DNA from: Caprella mutica
Lineage: Eukaryota > Arthropoda > Malacostraca > Amphipoda > Caprellidae
NCBI GenBank assembly: GCA_947561585.1
Contig: CANNZV010001595.1
Coordinates: forward strand, 78,568 to 142,567
Reading direction: 5' to 3'
DNA: 64,000 nt
Below, piece by piece: positions 32,606 through 43,850 of this stretch. The translations under genes were made by a program, and so were the position numbers. Within the stretch, counting starts at the first letter, position 1; each line of letters starts with the position of its first letter. Below the pieces are notes generated by a model that was not told the DNA's origin, searched no databases, and saw only the letters and a program-made list of their open reading frames with translations.

Positions 32606-33900
32606 CACTACCGGCCAAAAATCTCGGACAGTTCAGTATTTTTTAAATTTCTCCTGAACTGTCAGCAGGATTCAGACCAAACTTACACATATTGTAACTA
32701 CCTCTTATATTGATATTATGTATTAATTACAGTTCATTCTAAATGATGGAAAAAAAGTGATGAGCATTTCAATTTTTATTTTGGAATTATAGTGGCCAAA
32801 ACCTTGGGACAAAAGATAGAAAATTTGATATAACAGCATTAAATCAAAAGAATGTAAAAGTTTGATGATACTCAATCAATATCTGGTTAACAATCCTTCA
32901 TTTTCTATCACTGCAGGCAGCACACCTTCTACTGCAAGTTTGAATGAGATCACGACATTCATCACGTGAAACTTTTGTCCATTCTTCTTGATGTTTCAGC
33001 CAAAAAATCATTAGTATTGACAGGGTTCCTGACAGTCACACGAATCCACAAAGTGGACCATAGGTTCTCATAGGGTATAGGTCCGGACTTTGAGGAGGCC
33101 GATCCAAAACATCCACATTTTGCTCTTTCAAAAATTCCATTACATGCTTAGCATTGTGGCATGGTGCGTTATTCTGTATGAAAATAGGGCTTTCACACTC
33201 AGAATTTCGAAGTGTTAGGATGAAATGATCTCTCAACGGGTTCCTATATATTGTTTCATTAACTCTGGTGGTTAGCCGGAACAGATCAGTCATTCCATCC
33301 CGGAAAATCATTCCGAACGCCATTACGCTACCCCACCGAACCTCTCTGTTTTCTTCGTACATTTTTTATTTAACCTTTCACCAACAAACCTTCTTAGAAA
33401 TTTATTTCCGTCAGATCCAAACACATTAAACTTACTTTCATCAGAGAAGAAACATTTCGCCACTGATCATCTGTCCACAACACATGAATTTGAGTAAAGC
33501 CTAATCTGCGTTTCTTGTTCTTGTTGCTTACCAATAGTTCTTCCCTGGTGATCTTGCAAACAGACGAATTACATTCAGACGTCTTGATACTGTTTTACGA
33601 AATGCTTTAATGTCATGAGAGGCATGTACTTCACGAGAAATTCTGGCAGCTGTGTGAAACCTATCGTTCAGTGCCATCCTCTTAATCACTCTATCTTGTC
33701 TAGGAGAAGTTATTCGAGGTCGGCTATTTGTCTTAGGAGCTAAAATTTTCCCAGTATCCTTGAAACCCTTTATAATTCTCCCGACGGCACTTTTCGACAG
33801 CTTCAAGTAATCAACTATCTTCCGTATCGAATTATTCTTTCCATGAAGTTTGATAATTGATTTTATGACTGAAGAATCAACTTGAGGTGTCATATCGATG
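32606..33900 (-). mobile_element. Tc1-like element, one end seen
   Basis: The left end after TA is CACTACCGGCCAAAAATCTC, a typical Tc1-type terminus. A matching inverted end right of the transposase start was not found, so the other end is decayed or deleted. Confidence 0.7.
33010..33893 (-). pseudogene. Tc1-like transposase (DD34E type), broken
   Basis: ATG at 33893, paired-like HTH (SIRKIVDYLKLSKSAVGRII) and second HTH (RVIKRMALNDRFHTAARISR). FSDESKFNVFG bears the first Asp, and the second block is FIQNNAPCHNAK with Asn in place of the catalytic Asp. The last block PYENLWSTLW has Glu but is in another frame. Stops and frame changes lie at 33363-33527. Different family from the element at 9387. 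Confidence 0.88.
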
Positions 33901-34400
33901 TTGGAACCGGTTGCAATAACTATACAGTAATGTAATCGACTTATTCTTAATAGTTGTACTTAGAAAAGTTGAAAAAACTAATCACGCGGCAAGTTGTCCT
34001 AGAACCATTAATACTATATGAAAAAGATCATTTTTGTCAATGTTATTTCTTAAAAATAGAGACATTAATCTTAATCTTTAGATTGAAATCGTTCAGGCCA
34101 AATATAGATATCATGACATAATTTCATTCTTTACTCATAATCAAATTTAAATTATCCGTATATATCAAATGTGAATGTAAATTACCGAAGTATATAATAT
34201 GTTCAACAGACCGTAATTTCGGTAATGAAGTCACATAAGTGATGTACTTTAATGTCCCGTATTTAATTTTGTTAAGAGACATTCAATTGTCCGATTGAAT
34301 TGCTAGCCAATGATGATGATATAATTTGGGTAAATAAGAACATGACCTTCACAGGTCATGTCAATTTAGCGAACTATAATATGAAAAGAGACTCGCGTGG
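33901..34400. other. Upstream region of the plus-strand exon
   Basis: AT-rich; no TATA box in the expected place. Contains aagaacatgaccttcacaggtcatg with a short palindrome. Confidence 0.35.
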
Positions 34401-34404
34401 AGGC

Positions 34405-34440
34405 TCAGTTGTGTGTAAAACCTCAGTGAGTGACGATGTA
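34405..34440 (+). promoter_or_regulatory. Initiator/DPE-like core promoter
   Basis: TCAGTT (A+1 at 34407) matches the arthropod initiator TCAKTY. Positions +28 to +32 read CGATG, four of five to the DPE consensus RGWYV. The start codon would then lie at +30 with a 29-nt leader. Sequence match only. Confidence 0.4.
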
Positions 34441-34649
34441 TTGGATTTTGTCTCGTCTGCCAAAGCATGTGGTGCTGCTGCTTGTCTTTTCTGTTGTTTG
34501 GGTGGCTGGAAGCGACCCAACTAACACCGATGGGGTGATGGTACCTGACACAGCCTCCATAAACAGTGACCATCTCAAAGCATTGGGTGCTGATAAATTC
34601 TTATCACTTTGGTTCATCTTCGTGCTGAGTGGAACTACCGAGATAACTG
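34436..34649 (+). CDS. First exon of a secreted or membrane protein
   Basis: ATG at 34436 gives 71 codons plus one base, up to donor CTG|GTGAGC. Residues 1-25 (YWILSRLPKHVVLLLVFSVV then WVAG) form a basic n-region, hydrophobic core and small-residue end, as in a signal peptide. The mature part starts SDPTNTDGVMVPDTAS. A second hydrophobic stretch (FLSLWFIFVL) lies near the exon end. Codon use and GC content are unlike the flanks. Family not recognised. The intron starts directly with the donor-bearing minisatellite. Confidence 0.6.
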
Positions 34650-35458
34650 GTGAGCATTTCCCTTAAGTGGTGAGCATTTCCCTTAACTGGTGAGCATTTC
34701 CCTTAACTGGTGAGCATTTACCTTAACTGGTGAGCATTTACCTTAACTGGTGAGCATTTACCTTAACTGGTGAGCATTTACCTTAAGTGGTGAGCATTTA
34801 CCTTAACTGGTGAGCATTTACCTTAACTGGTGAGCATTTACCTTAACTGGTGAGCATTTCCCTTAAGTGGTGAGCATTTCCCTTAAGTGGTGAGCATTTC
34901 CCTTAAGTGGTGAGCATTTACCTTAACTGGTGAGCATTTACCTTAACTGGTGAGCATTTACCTTAACTGGTGAGCATTTACCTTAACTGGTGAGCATTTA
35001 CCTTAACTGGTGAGCATTTACCTTAACTGGTGAGCATTTACCTTAACTGGTGAGCATTTACCTTAACTGGTGAGGATTTACCTTAACTGGTGAGCATTTA
35101 CCTTAACTGGTGAGCATTTCCCTTAACTGGTGAGCATTTACCTTAACTGGTGAGCATTTACCTTAACTGGTGAGCATTTACCTTAACTGGTGAGCATTTA
35201 CCTTAACTGGTGAGCATTTCCCCTAAGTGGTGAGCATTTAACTTAAGTGGTGAGCATTTAACTTAAGTGGTGAGCATTTAACTTAAGTGGTGAGCATTTA
35301 ACTTAAGTGGTGAGCATTTAACTTAAGTGGTGAGCATTTAACTTAACTGGTGAGCATTTAACTTAACTGGTGAGCATTTAACTTAACTGGTGAGCATTTA
35401 ACTTAACTGGTGAGCATTTAACTCAACTGGTGAGCATTTAACTTAACTGGTGAGCATA
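34646..35458 (+). repeat. 20-bp donor-bearing minisatellite, about 40 copies
   Basis: Unit ggtgagcatttaccttaact, starting at the splice donor of the preceding exon. Variants (ttccct, ttaact, aagtg) occur in blocks. Every unit keeps GTGAGC. Confidence 0.95.
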
Positions 35459-36060
35459 TATTCTATTTGTTAACCATTTTCCTATCTTTTAAGCATTTCC
35501 CTTTTCTATTGAGCTTTTTCTTGCCTATTGAGCTTTTTATTATCAGTAAACTTTTTATTATCTAGTGAGCTTGTTATCTAGTGAACTTATTCTTATCTAG
35601 TGAACTTATTCTTATCTAGTGAACTTATTCTTATCTAGTGAGCTTTTTATTATCTAGTGAGCTTTTTATTATCTAGTGAGCTTTTTATTATCAGTGAGCT
35701 TTTTATTATCAGTGAGCTTTTTATTATCAGTGAGCTTTTTATTATCAGTGAGCTTTTTAATATCAGTCAGCTTTTTATTTTCTAGTGAGCTTTTTCTTTT
35801 TCTTATCAGTGGGCTTTTTCTTATCTAGTGAGCTTTTTAGTATCAGTGAGCTTTTTCTTATCTAGTGAGTTTTTTGTTATCTAGTGAGCTTTTTGTTATC
35901 TAGTGAGCTTTTTGTTATCTAGTGAGCTTTTTGTTATCTAGTGAGCTTTTTCTTATCTAGTGAGCTATTTCTTATCTAGTGAGCTTTTTGTTATCTAGTG
36001 AGCTTTTTGTTATCTAGTGAGCTTTTTGTTATCTAGTGAGCTTTTTGTAATCTAGTTAGT
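35459..36060 (+). repeat. 17-21-bp minisatellite, gtgagcttttt type
   Basis: Continues the array with units such as tatctagtgagctttttgt and tatcagtgagctttttat. The shared GTGAGC core suggests descent from the neighbouring 20-bp array. Confidence 0.93.
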
Positions 36061-36294
36061 GTCTTTTTTATAGCAAACTAATACTTTTTTTCAATTCAAT
36101 ATTACTTATATTAATACACACTTTTATATTTCAGTTCACGCAGCTCATTAATTTTTGAACTCATTGTCAGGGTTCAGAGTTTGCACAAATATTTACATAA
36201 ATAATTTTAAAAAAGGAAAATAAAATTAAAAGGTAAATATACTTATTTATTGAAATTATATTGAATTTAGATTCTTAGTTTCTATTTTTTTTAG

Positions 36295-36500
36295 TTACTT
36301 TATGAGGTATGGGTTGTAGTCACCTTATGAGGTATGGGTTGTAGTCACCTTATGAGGTATGGGTTGTAGTCACCTTATGAGGTATGGGTTGTAGTCACCT
36401 TATGAGGTATGGGTTGTAGTCACCTTATGAGGTATGGGTTGTAGTCACCTTATGAGGTATGGGTTGTAGTCACCTTATGAGGTATGGGTTGAGTGTGTAC
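36295..36500 (-). repeat. 25-bp minisatellite, about 8 copies
   Basis: Plus-strand unit includes gaggtatgggttgtagtcac. On the minus strand each unit starts GTGACTAC, one base from the GTGAGTAC donor that lies at its right edge (36504-36497). Confidence 0.93.
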
Positions 36501-36504
36501 TCAC

Positions 36505-36537
36505 CCCAGGGCAATCAATGTCAATCCTTTCTTCCAT
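36505..36537 (-). CDS. Candidate short first coding exon
   Basis: Minus strand: gttaATGG start, eleven codons (MEERIDIDCPG), then GG|GTGAGTAC. An in-frame stop (TAG) lies eight codons upstream, as expected for a first coding exon. It is short, and it faces the 34436 exon, so the two introns would overlap. Speculative. Confidence 0.25.
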
Positions 36538-36929
36538 TAACCTTGGGACGAACCCTAACTAGAGTTTCTCTTGCAATTTATCATTCACTTCACACAGTCG
36601 TAGCAGACTGTTAACTCGCTAACATTTTACCTAATAGAACTGTAGCCAATATCATTTTATTACATTTTATAAAGTTTTTTATATAAAAAAAAAGATGAAT
36701 AATTATTTGTTTTAATTTCTAATGTTTTATTTTTGCTACAACCGTATTGTGAAATATAAAGGAAAAGTGAAAAAATATATACATGTAATTCAATGAACAA
36801 TTAATAACAATATTGTGATTCAAGTCTAATTAGAATTAACTCACAATAATGTTTATTCTTTGGTATATACTAGTATACTACCTACTTAGTATAATAGTAT
36901 CACTGTCACACCTACATTGTATTTTAAAG

Positions 36930-37827
36930 GGTGACCGGTAGATTCCACCTTAGGTATATTCCACCCCGGTATATTCCACTCTAGGTATATTCCACCCCGG
37001 TAAATTCCACACCACTTTACGTGTTAGGTTTGTTTAGTTTTAAATATTAGTCATTTATTAATATTATATGTAATATAAGGCAACTTGCATTTTCACTGTA
37101 TCAAATGAAACCTTTTGCTGGCTAATCACAAGCTGTAAATAAATAGCTGAAAGAAATGTTGTGTGAACACATTTATCATTTGAGGTATTTAAATTTTCGA
37201 TCTCAAGCTGATTTTCTTCTCCATCGCCAACACAACAGCGATATTAATTGTAAGATGATGTTTACATGTTTTCTTTTATCCAGGAAGTTTTTGATGGAGA
37301 GGGGGGAATTATTGCACAGGGTTTTAAGACTGGGAGATTATTGCCTTTTTTACATTGAGAGATTTTGATCACGGGGAATTTGGTCTTAGAATCCAAAACA
37401 GCAACTTATTAGCAAAGAGCGAAAACATTGAATGGGTTGCCTCTGCCTCATCCAACTATTGTTGTAGGAGCACATGTGCAGTTTCATGTGAAAAAGGAAT
37501 TAATATTAATTTTTGCAACACGTAAACTTTGAAATAAACTACCATATTAAGAATATTTGTAATTTTATTAGAATAAAATTTCAATTGACTTGAGCTACCT
37601 CTAAATATTATAAAATGTCTCAGGATATCGTCTGAGTTATTTCTTCATCGGCACGAATTATTTAACAAATTGGCCATCTGAAAATAAAATTTTGAGTTTT
37701 TATTGTCACCAAAATGAGCATTGTCACAGGGGTGGAATTTATCGGGGTGGAATATACCTGGGGTGGAATTTATCGGGGTGGAATATACCTGGGGTGGAAT
37801 TCACCGGGGTGGTATATACCTAGAACC
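36930..37827. mobile_element. Foldback element, TATTCCACCCCGG family
   Basis: ATTTTAAAG(G) is duplicated at 36921-36930 and 37828-37837 (9-10 bp). The left arm has tandem taggtatattccaccccgg units; the right arm has the inverse (ggggtggaatatacct). The 700-bp core contains a 70-codon open frame of AT-rich composition that I do not accept as a gene. A partial second copy lies at 57220-57484. Confidence 0.85.
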
Positions 37828-37837
37828 ATTTTAAAGG

Positions 37838-38264
37838 TGTAACTATAAAATATGATATAGGGTAGAGTCACAATTACCAGATGCAAATTAAATACCGAAT
37901 GAACGATTCATTAGTTTTGTAATATAAAATCGCATGAAAACATGAGCATTTATTACGGAGAGAATACTGTACTTTCCCTCCTATGCTATCCTAGTTAGAA
38001 ACATTATCTCATTTACCATTATAACATTGATGATTAATTCGGAAACTTTGAAGGCCTCTTTCACACAACGGTTCTCTCATACCGCAGCAAAAAAAGCTGC
38101 ATGAAGAAAAAGTTTGATCTCAGTGGACATACAAAACACAATCGTTTATTCAGAAGAAGCATTTATAAAACTGGCCATAATTTCTATACCTGATGCCCAG
38201 CGTGTGATTTCTGAAAACGCAGAATAAACTTCATGCTGTAGGTTTAGCTTCTTTCTTTTGTTAT
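37838..38264. other. AT-rich stretch
   Basis: Nothing recognised. Confidence 0.4.
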
Positions 38265-38772
38265 ACACAGAGAGAAAAAAGTACAACCCATGTGGTCATA
38301 TCTAATGGGTCAACAATTTAGGCTTTGAATCAATTTATTACGTCAGATGGTTGGACTTTATTCATGTTTTCATGTGCGTTAAAACAACTATGACGTGGTG
38401 TGTCACCAAAAATAGTTAATTAAATTCCTTTTATGGATTGAATCAACTTACTATGAGAGTTAATAGTTACTTTTTTGAGAATTTTAACGTATATTGAAAG
38501 AACTATGACGGAGTGTATTGTAGTAACTCACAAAGACTGTTAATCCAATGTATCTGGTGTATAAATCAACTTACTATGCGAGTTGGCGCTACTTTTTTTA
38601 AGTTTAGGAGTGAGTCAAAACGACTGTTTTGTTTTAACCCACGTCAATTTACCTACTTTTAAGTAGTACCTGCAACTCACCACGTAGGTAGGGGCATAAA
38701 TAACTCATTCATATGAGTCAAAAGAAATCAAATTTGATTTGGTTTGTTTCAACTAATCCATTCTCTGTGTGA
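38265..38772. mobile_element. Possible MITE with ACACAGAGAGAA ends
   Basis: Left ACACAGAGAGAA and right TTCTCTGTGT are inverted. The inside has two diverged direct copies of an approximately 120-bp segment (aactatgacg, tcaacttactatg, gagttaatagttac or gagttggcgctac). No clear target duplication. Confidence 0.45.
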
Positions 38773-38928
38773 ATCAGACCGCTAATTAGGTTAGCACAGA
38801 CCAGTAAAGTAAATTTTCCTATGCTATGTGAATTTGAGAAGACTAGAGAAAGACCTTAAATTAAGTGAATTCATTAAAAAATTTAAATCATTCATTTATA
38901 TAACTATTGTTCATCTACTGTATATAAT

Positions 38929-39062
38929 TTGAATATTAGTTATCTGTCAAAAGAATCTGAATATTAGTTATCTGTCAAAAGAATCTGAATATTAGTTATC
39001 TGTCAAAAGAATCTGAATATTAGTTATCTGTCAAAAGAATCTGAATATTAGTTATCTGTCAA
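38929..39062. repeat. 28-bp tandem repeat, about 5 copies
   Basis: Unit includes gaatattagttatctgtcaa. Copies are nearly identical, so the array is young. Confidence 0.95.
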
Positions 39063-39876
39063 TTTCTTACCGATTTAATTAATGTGTAAAGTAAATGAAT
39101 TCTTTAATATTTCAATAGATTTCTATATTTTGAATTAATATTGGTTTTATAATTATATATTATGAAATATGAATAAATGTACAATAAAAGTAACAATGGT
39201 AAAAAGTGACTAAATTTAACCATAATATATTCCATAGGCATATCCTACAGCTTAAAATTTTATCACAATCAATATTCTTGTTAAAACAAACTAATAAACT
39301 TTGACGAAAACATGACCTCCTTTTCTTGATTAGTGTATTGAAGTTCTAGTAAACTGAACCCTGTAGTACAGATGCTATGTTGTTATTACTCTTAGCATTA
39401 ATTAATATTCACAGTAGGAGAGTTGTGTATGATTGTGTAGGATTAGGATAAAACGGAATATGCAATATGAAATATATTATTTTAATTCTTAATGCCTAAC
39501 AATATCTCAAATGTTGTTCCATAGATTGACACAAATTATTGCTTCAACTGAAATAAGCTTAAGAAATTTGTTTGCAGAATAACATTAAATGGAATAAATC
39601 ATACAATTACCAGTGTTTAAGATATTCATTGTACCAGTTAATAACAAAAGGTGGGAATTATTGTTGTACAGAAAAAAAAAATTGATTTCTTTCAATATCA
39701 TATGAAAAGCATAGCATTTAGCCAAATAGAATTGTTGCCCTTTTATAGTATAATAAAGTAGGTAATATTAAAGCATAGAGTGGTTTGCCTTGACATCCAA
39801 CTCACTGAGCTCATTCTAGCAATGTGGAAGTGACGGAGAGGTTACGTGTGAATCTACAGGAAATTCTATTAGCCTC
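39063..39876. other. AT-rich stretch
   Basis: Nothing recognised. Confidence 0.4.
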
Positions 39877-42117
39877 ACTATTATTGTGAGGACATTGTAC
39901 GTCTGTAAGAGTGCGCCTGTCACTATTATTGTGCGGACATTGTACGTCTCTAAGAGTGCGCCTGTCACTATTATTGTGCGGACATTATACGTCTCTAAGA
40001 GTGCGCCTGTCACTATTATTGTGCGGACATTGTACGTCTCTAAGAGTGCGCCTGTCACTATTATTGTGCGGACATTGTACGTCTCTAAGAGTGCGCCTGT
40101 CACTATTATTGTGCGGACATCGTACGTCTCTAAGAGTGGGCCTGTCACTATTATTGTGAGGACATTGTACGTCTCTAAGAGTGGGCCTGTCACTATTATT
40201 GTGAGGACATTGTACGTCTCTAAGAGTGCGCCTGTCACTATTATTGTGCGGACATTGTACGTCTCTAAGAGTGCGCCTGTCACTATTATTGTGCGGACAT
40301 TGTACGTCTCTAAGAGTGCGCCTGTCACTATTATTGTGCGGACATCGTACGTCTCTAAGAGTGGGCCTGTCACTATTATTGTGAGGACATTGTACGTCTG
40401 TAAGAGTGCGCCTGTCACTATTATTGTGCGGACATTGTACGTCTCTAAGAGTGCGCCTGTCACTATTATTGTGCGGACATTATACGTCTCTAAGAGTGCG
40501 CCTGTCACTATTATTGTGCGGACATTGTACGTCTCTAAGAGTGCGCCTGTCACTATTATTGTGCGGACATTGTACGTCTCTAAGAGTGCGCCTGTCACTA
40601 TTATTGTGCGGACATTGTACGTCTCTAAGAGTGCGCCTGTCACTATTATTGTGCGGACATTATACGTCTCTAAGAGTGCGCCTGTCACTATTATTGTGCG
40701 GACATTGTACGTCTCTAAGAGTGCGCCTGTCACTATTATTGTGCGGACATTGTACGTCTCTAAGAGTGCGCCTGTCACTATTATTGTGCGGACATTGTAC
40801 GTCTCTAAGAGTGCGCCTGTCACTATTATTGTGCGGACATTGTACGTCTCTAAGAGTGCGCCTGTCACTATTATTGTGCGGACATCGTACGTCTCTAAGA
40901 GTGGGCCTGTCACTATTATTGTGAGGACATTGTACGTCTCTAAGAGTGGGCCTGTCACTATTATTGTGAGGACATTGTACGTCTCTAAGAGTGCGCCTGT
41001 CACTATTATTGTGCGGACATTGTACGTCTCTAAGAGTGCGCCTGTCACTATTATTGTGCGGACATTGTACGTCTCTAAGAGTGCGCCTGTCACTATTATT
41101 GTGCGGACATCGTACGTCTCTAAGAGTGGGCCTGTCACTATTATTGTGAGGACATTGTACGTCTGTAAGAGTGCGCCTGTCACTATTATTGTGCGGACAT
41201 TGTACGTCTCTAAGAGTGCGCCTGTCACTATTATTGTGCGGACATTATACGTCTCTAAGAGTGCGCCTGTCACTATTATTGTGCGGACATTGTACGTCTC
41301 TAAGAGTGCGCCTGTCACTATTATTGTGCGGACATTGTACGTCTCTAAGAGTGCGCCTGTCACTATTATTGTGCGGACATTGTACGTCTCTAAGAGTGCG
41401 CCTGTCACTATTATTGTGCGGACATCGTACGTCTCTAAGAGTGGGCCTGTCACTATTATTGTGAGGACATTGTACGTCTCTAAGAGTGGGCCTGTCACTA
41501 TTATTGTGAGGACATTGTACGTCTCTAAGAGTGCGCCTGTCACTATTATTGTGCGGACATTGTACGTCTCTAAGAGTGCGCCTGTCACTATTATTGTGCG
41601 GACATTGTACGTCTCTAAGAGTGCGCCTGTCACTATTATTGTGCGGACATCGTACGTCTCTAAGAGTGGGCCTGTCACTATTATTGTGAGGACATTGTAC
41701 GTCTCTAAGAGTGCGCCTGTCACTATTATTGTGCGGACATTGTACGTCTCTAAGAGTGCGCCTGTCACTATTATTGTGCGGACATTGTACGTCTCTAAGA
41801 GTGCGCCTGTCACTATTATTGTGCGGACATTGTACGTCTCTAAGAGTGCGCCTGTCACTATTATTGTGCGGACATTATACGTCTCTAAGAGTGCGCCTGT
41901 CACTATTATTGTGCGGACATTGTACGTCTCTAAGAGTGCGCCTGTCACTATTATTGTGCGGACATTGTACGTCTCTAAGAGTGCGCCTGTCACTATTATT
42001 GTGCGGACATTGTACGTCTCTAAGAGTGCGCCTGTCACTATTATTGTGCGGACATTGTACGTCTCTAAGAGTGCGCCTGTCACTATTATTGTGCGGACAT
42101 TGTACGTCTCTAAGAGT
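39877..42117. repeat. 45-bp minisatellite, about 50 copies
   Basis: Unit includes cattgtacgtctctaagagt and gcgcctgtcactattattgt. Because 45 is divisible by three and the unit lacks stops, both strands stay open for over 2.2 kb. Diagnostic variants (gtctg, catcgtac, gagtgggcc) recur at spacings that are multiples of 45, giving higher-order structure. Confidence 0.97.
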
Positions 42118-42480
42118 GGTTTGAATCTTTCCTCAGTAATAAATTAGCCATAAATGATGGTCAATTTGACATACAATCGTGAATTCAAGTGAGATTATGA
42201 ATCTACTAATGTAATTGCAGACGCATTTTTATTACAAATTTCCAACGCTTCTTGAAAGAGGCTTACTCATATATTCTAACAAATATACAGTGAGTACTGA
42301 CTACTGAGTACCTACTCGGAAATTATTATTTACCATGAACATAACTTGTATTTTTCTTTGTCATAGTATTTGGGAGAATGTATAGAATATGACTTTCAAG
42401 TACACCACATTTCACATTTTGAACAACAGGCGGTGCTGAGTTTATAGTAAGCTCATTATAATTAAATTAATGCAAGCGGA
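42118..42480. other. AT-rich stretch
   Basis: Nothing recognised. Confidence 0.35.
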
Positions 42481-42665
42481 AGATGAAGAGGGGAAAAAGT
42501 TGCTTGCGTACAGATTTACTGCCTGTAAGTCAGATCCAGTCTGTGGCCATTGATTTCCTGTATTTAAAGAAGCAAACCTTCAAGAAGTCACCAAGTGACA
42601 AATCTAAGAAACTTGTTATAAACTGCCTTGACAGTGAATATGTTATTCATTTGGACAAAATTTAA
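42481..42665 (+). CDS. Possible terminal exon or gene fragment
   Basis: From an acceptor-like gcctgtaagtcag (AG before 42534) the frame IQSVAIDFLYLKKQTFKK, then VINCLDSEYVIHLDKI, runs to TAA and is followed at once by AATAAA. The codons just upstream read well in another frame (EDEEGKKLLAYRFTACKSD). Either the exon start is as given or this is a frameshifted fragment. A last exon of the 34436 gene is possible, but the phase does not join directly. Confidence 0.35.
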
Positions 42666-42672
42666 AATAAAC

Positions 42673-43230
42673 ATATCATTATATATGTATTTGTGTATAG
42701 AAAATGTCTAAAAATAACGGCCTTTTAAAAGTTCAATAATTTATGCAATAATAATTTTCCTGGCTCGAATATTTTTGTCGAATATTTTCAATTGAATAAA
42801 ATGTAATTTAGATTGACTAATAAAATAATTTAAAAGCATTAATACAAATTTATTTATTCAACTCATATCATAATAATTCTGTGTTCATGCCTCCTGCAGT
42901 TGCTTTATTAGTGTGACAGAAAGACAGACAGGAAGATGATGCTTTTATTGTAATATTGACTATTAATGTTTAAAATTTGTTGCGTTATGAAAAAAGGATT
43001 AAAGTATTGTATTAATGGGCAAACTCTTCTGTTGACTATATATATTCGCACTAGAGTATATGTATTTATGTTTCCTAAAACTAATCAGGTTCCTGTTACG
43101 ACAGCCACCGATGCACTCCTTCTTATTCACTAGTTAGTCTGACTCCTGCAGAGAAATCTGACAGATCATAAGCATGTCACTGCAACTGAAGATAAAGTTG
43201 TCTATCCAGAATTTCCAGATAATAGTTAAA
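42673..43230. other. AT-rich stretch
   Basis: Nothing recognised except short motifs possibly belonging to the following Penelope-like remnant. Confidence 0.35.
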
Positions 43231-43595
43231 CTGCATTTTAATAATGAAGAGAAAAACAAGGGTTGTAATAAAAAAGTCCACGTCATTTATAAATTCACTT
43301 GCGGACAGTGCTCCGCGGCCTACATAGGCTAGACGAGGAAACAATTAAAAGTTCGAGTTTGTCAACACAGAGGGGTTTCCTTCAGAAACCCCTTTACTGT
43401 TCTATCTAATCAAGAAAATAGCAAAATTTTAAACCATTCATATGATAATAAGCATCAGATTCTGAAAATGATTTCAAAATTTTGTCAACCTGCAATAGTT
43501 ACGATTTGAGGACATTGGAATCAATATTTATTTATGAACAGAAGCCCCAATTAAATTCACAAGGGGCTTCTACAGAATTATTTATTTTAAAATGA
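43231..43595 (+). pseudogene. Penelope-like GIY-YIG endonuclease remnant
   Basis: VIYKFTCGQCSAAYIG gives the GIY and YIG elements with the CxxC insertion typical of Penelope-like elements. The next codon is TAG where Gln is usual (YIGQT), then TRKQLKVRVCQHRG. After a frame change, SYDLRTLESIFIYEQKPQLN supplies the catalytic Glu and the terminal Asn. Stop at 43595. The RT domain is absent here; an RT scrap of the same element class lies at 12.1 kb. Confidence 0.85.
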
Positions 43596-43711
43596 TTTCT
43601 TTCATTTATATGTAGATAGTTTTTTACTGAGTTAATTATTTGTTTATTTAATTAATTGTAATTTTAGTGATATTTATTCATTTCTGTATCCTAGATAGGA
43701 GAATTTTGTAT

Positions 43712-43850
43712 TTATGTAGTAGAATTAAGATATGTTTGGGTTTTCCTGAGGATGATTTTTTGAAAAAATCGAAAGCTTGAAGAAATATGGACTTTTTTAT
43801 TACAACTCTTGTTTTTCTCTTCATTATTAAAATTTGGTTTCCACGGAACA
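43712..43850 (-). mobile_element. Inverted Penelope-like terminal segment
   Basis: 43785-43840 is the inverse of 43235-43278 (aataatgaagagaaaaacaa). It is joined to tttcctgaggatgatttttt and gaaaaaatcgaaagcttga, the type of tail seen at Penelope-like ends. This inverted, truncated arrangement is common for these elements. Confidence 0.6.

Noticed and set aside
37156..37368. 70-codon frame in the foldback core
   Set aside because: No motif, AT-driven composition, and absent from the partial copy that can be compared.
39816..42147. Two opposed open frames of about 750 codons
   Set aside because: Both arise from the same 45-bp unit; simultaneous openness on both strands shows lack of coding constraint.
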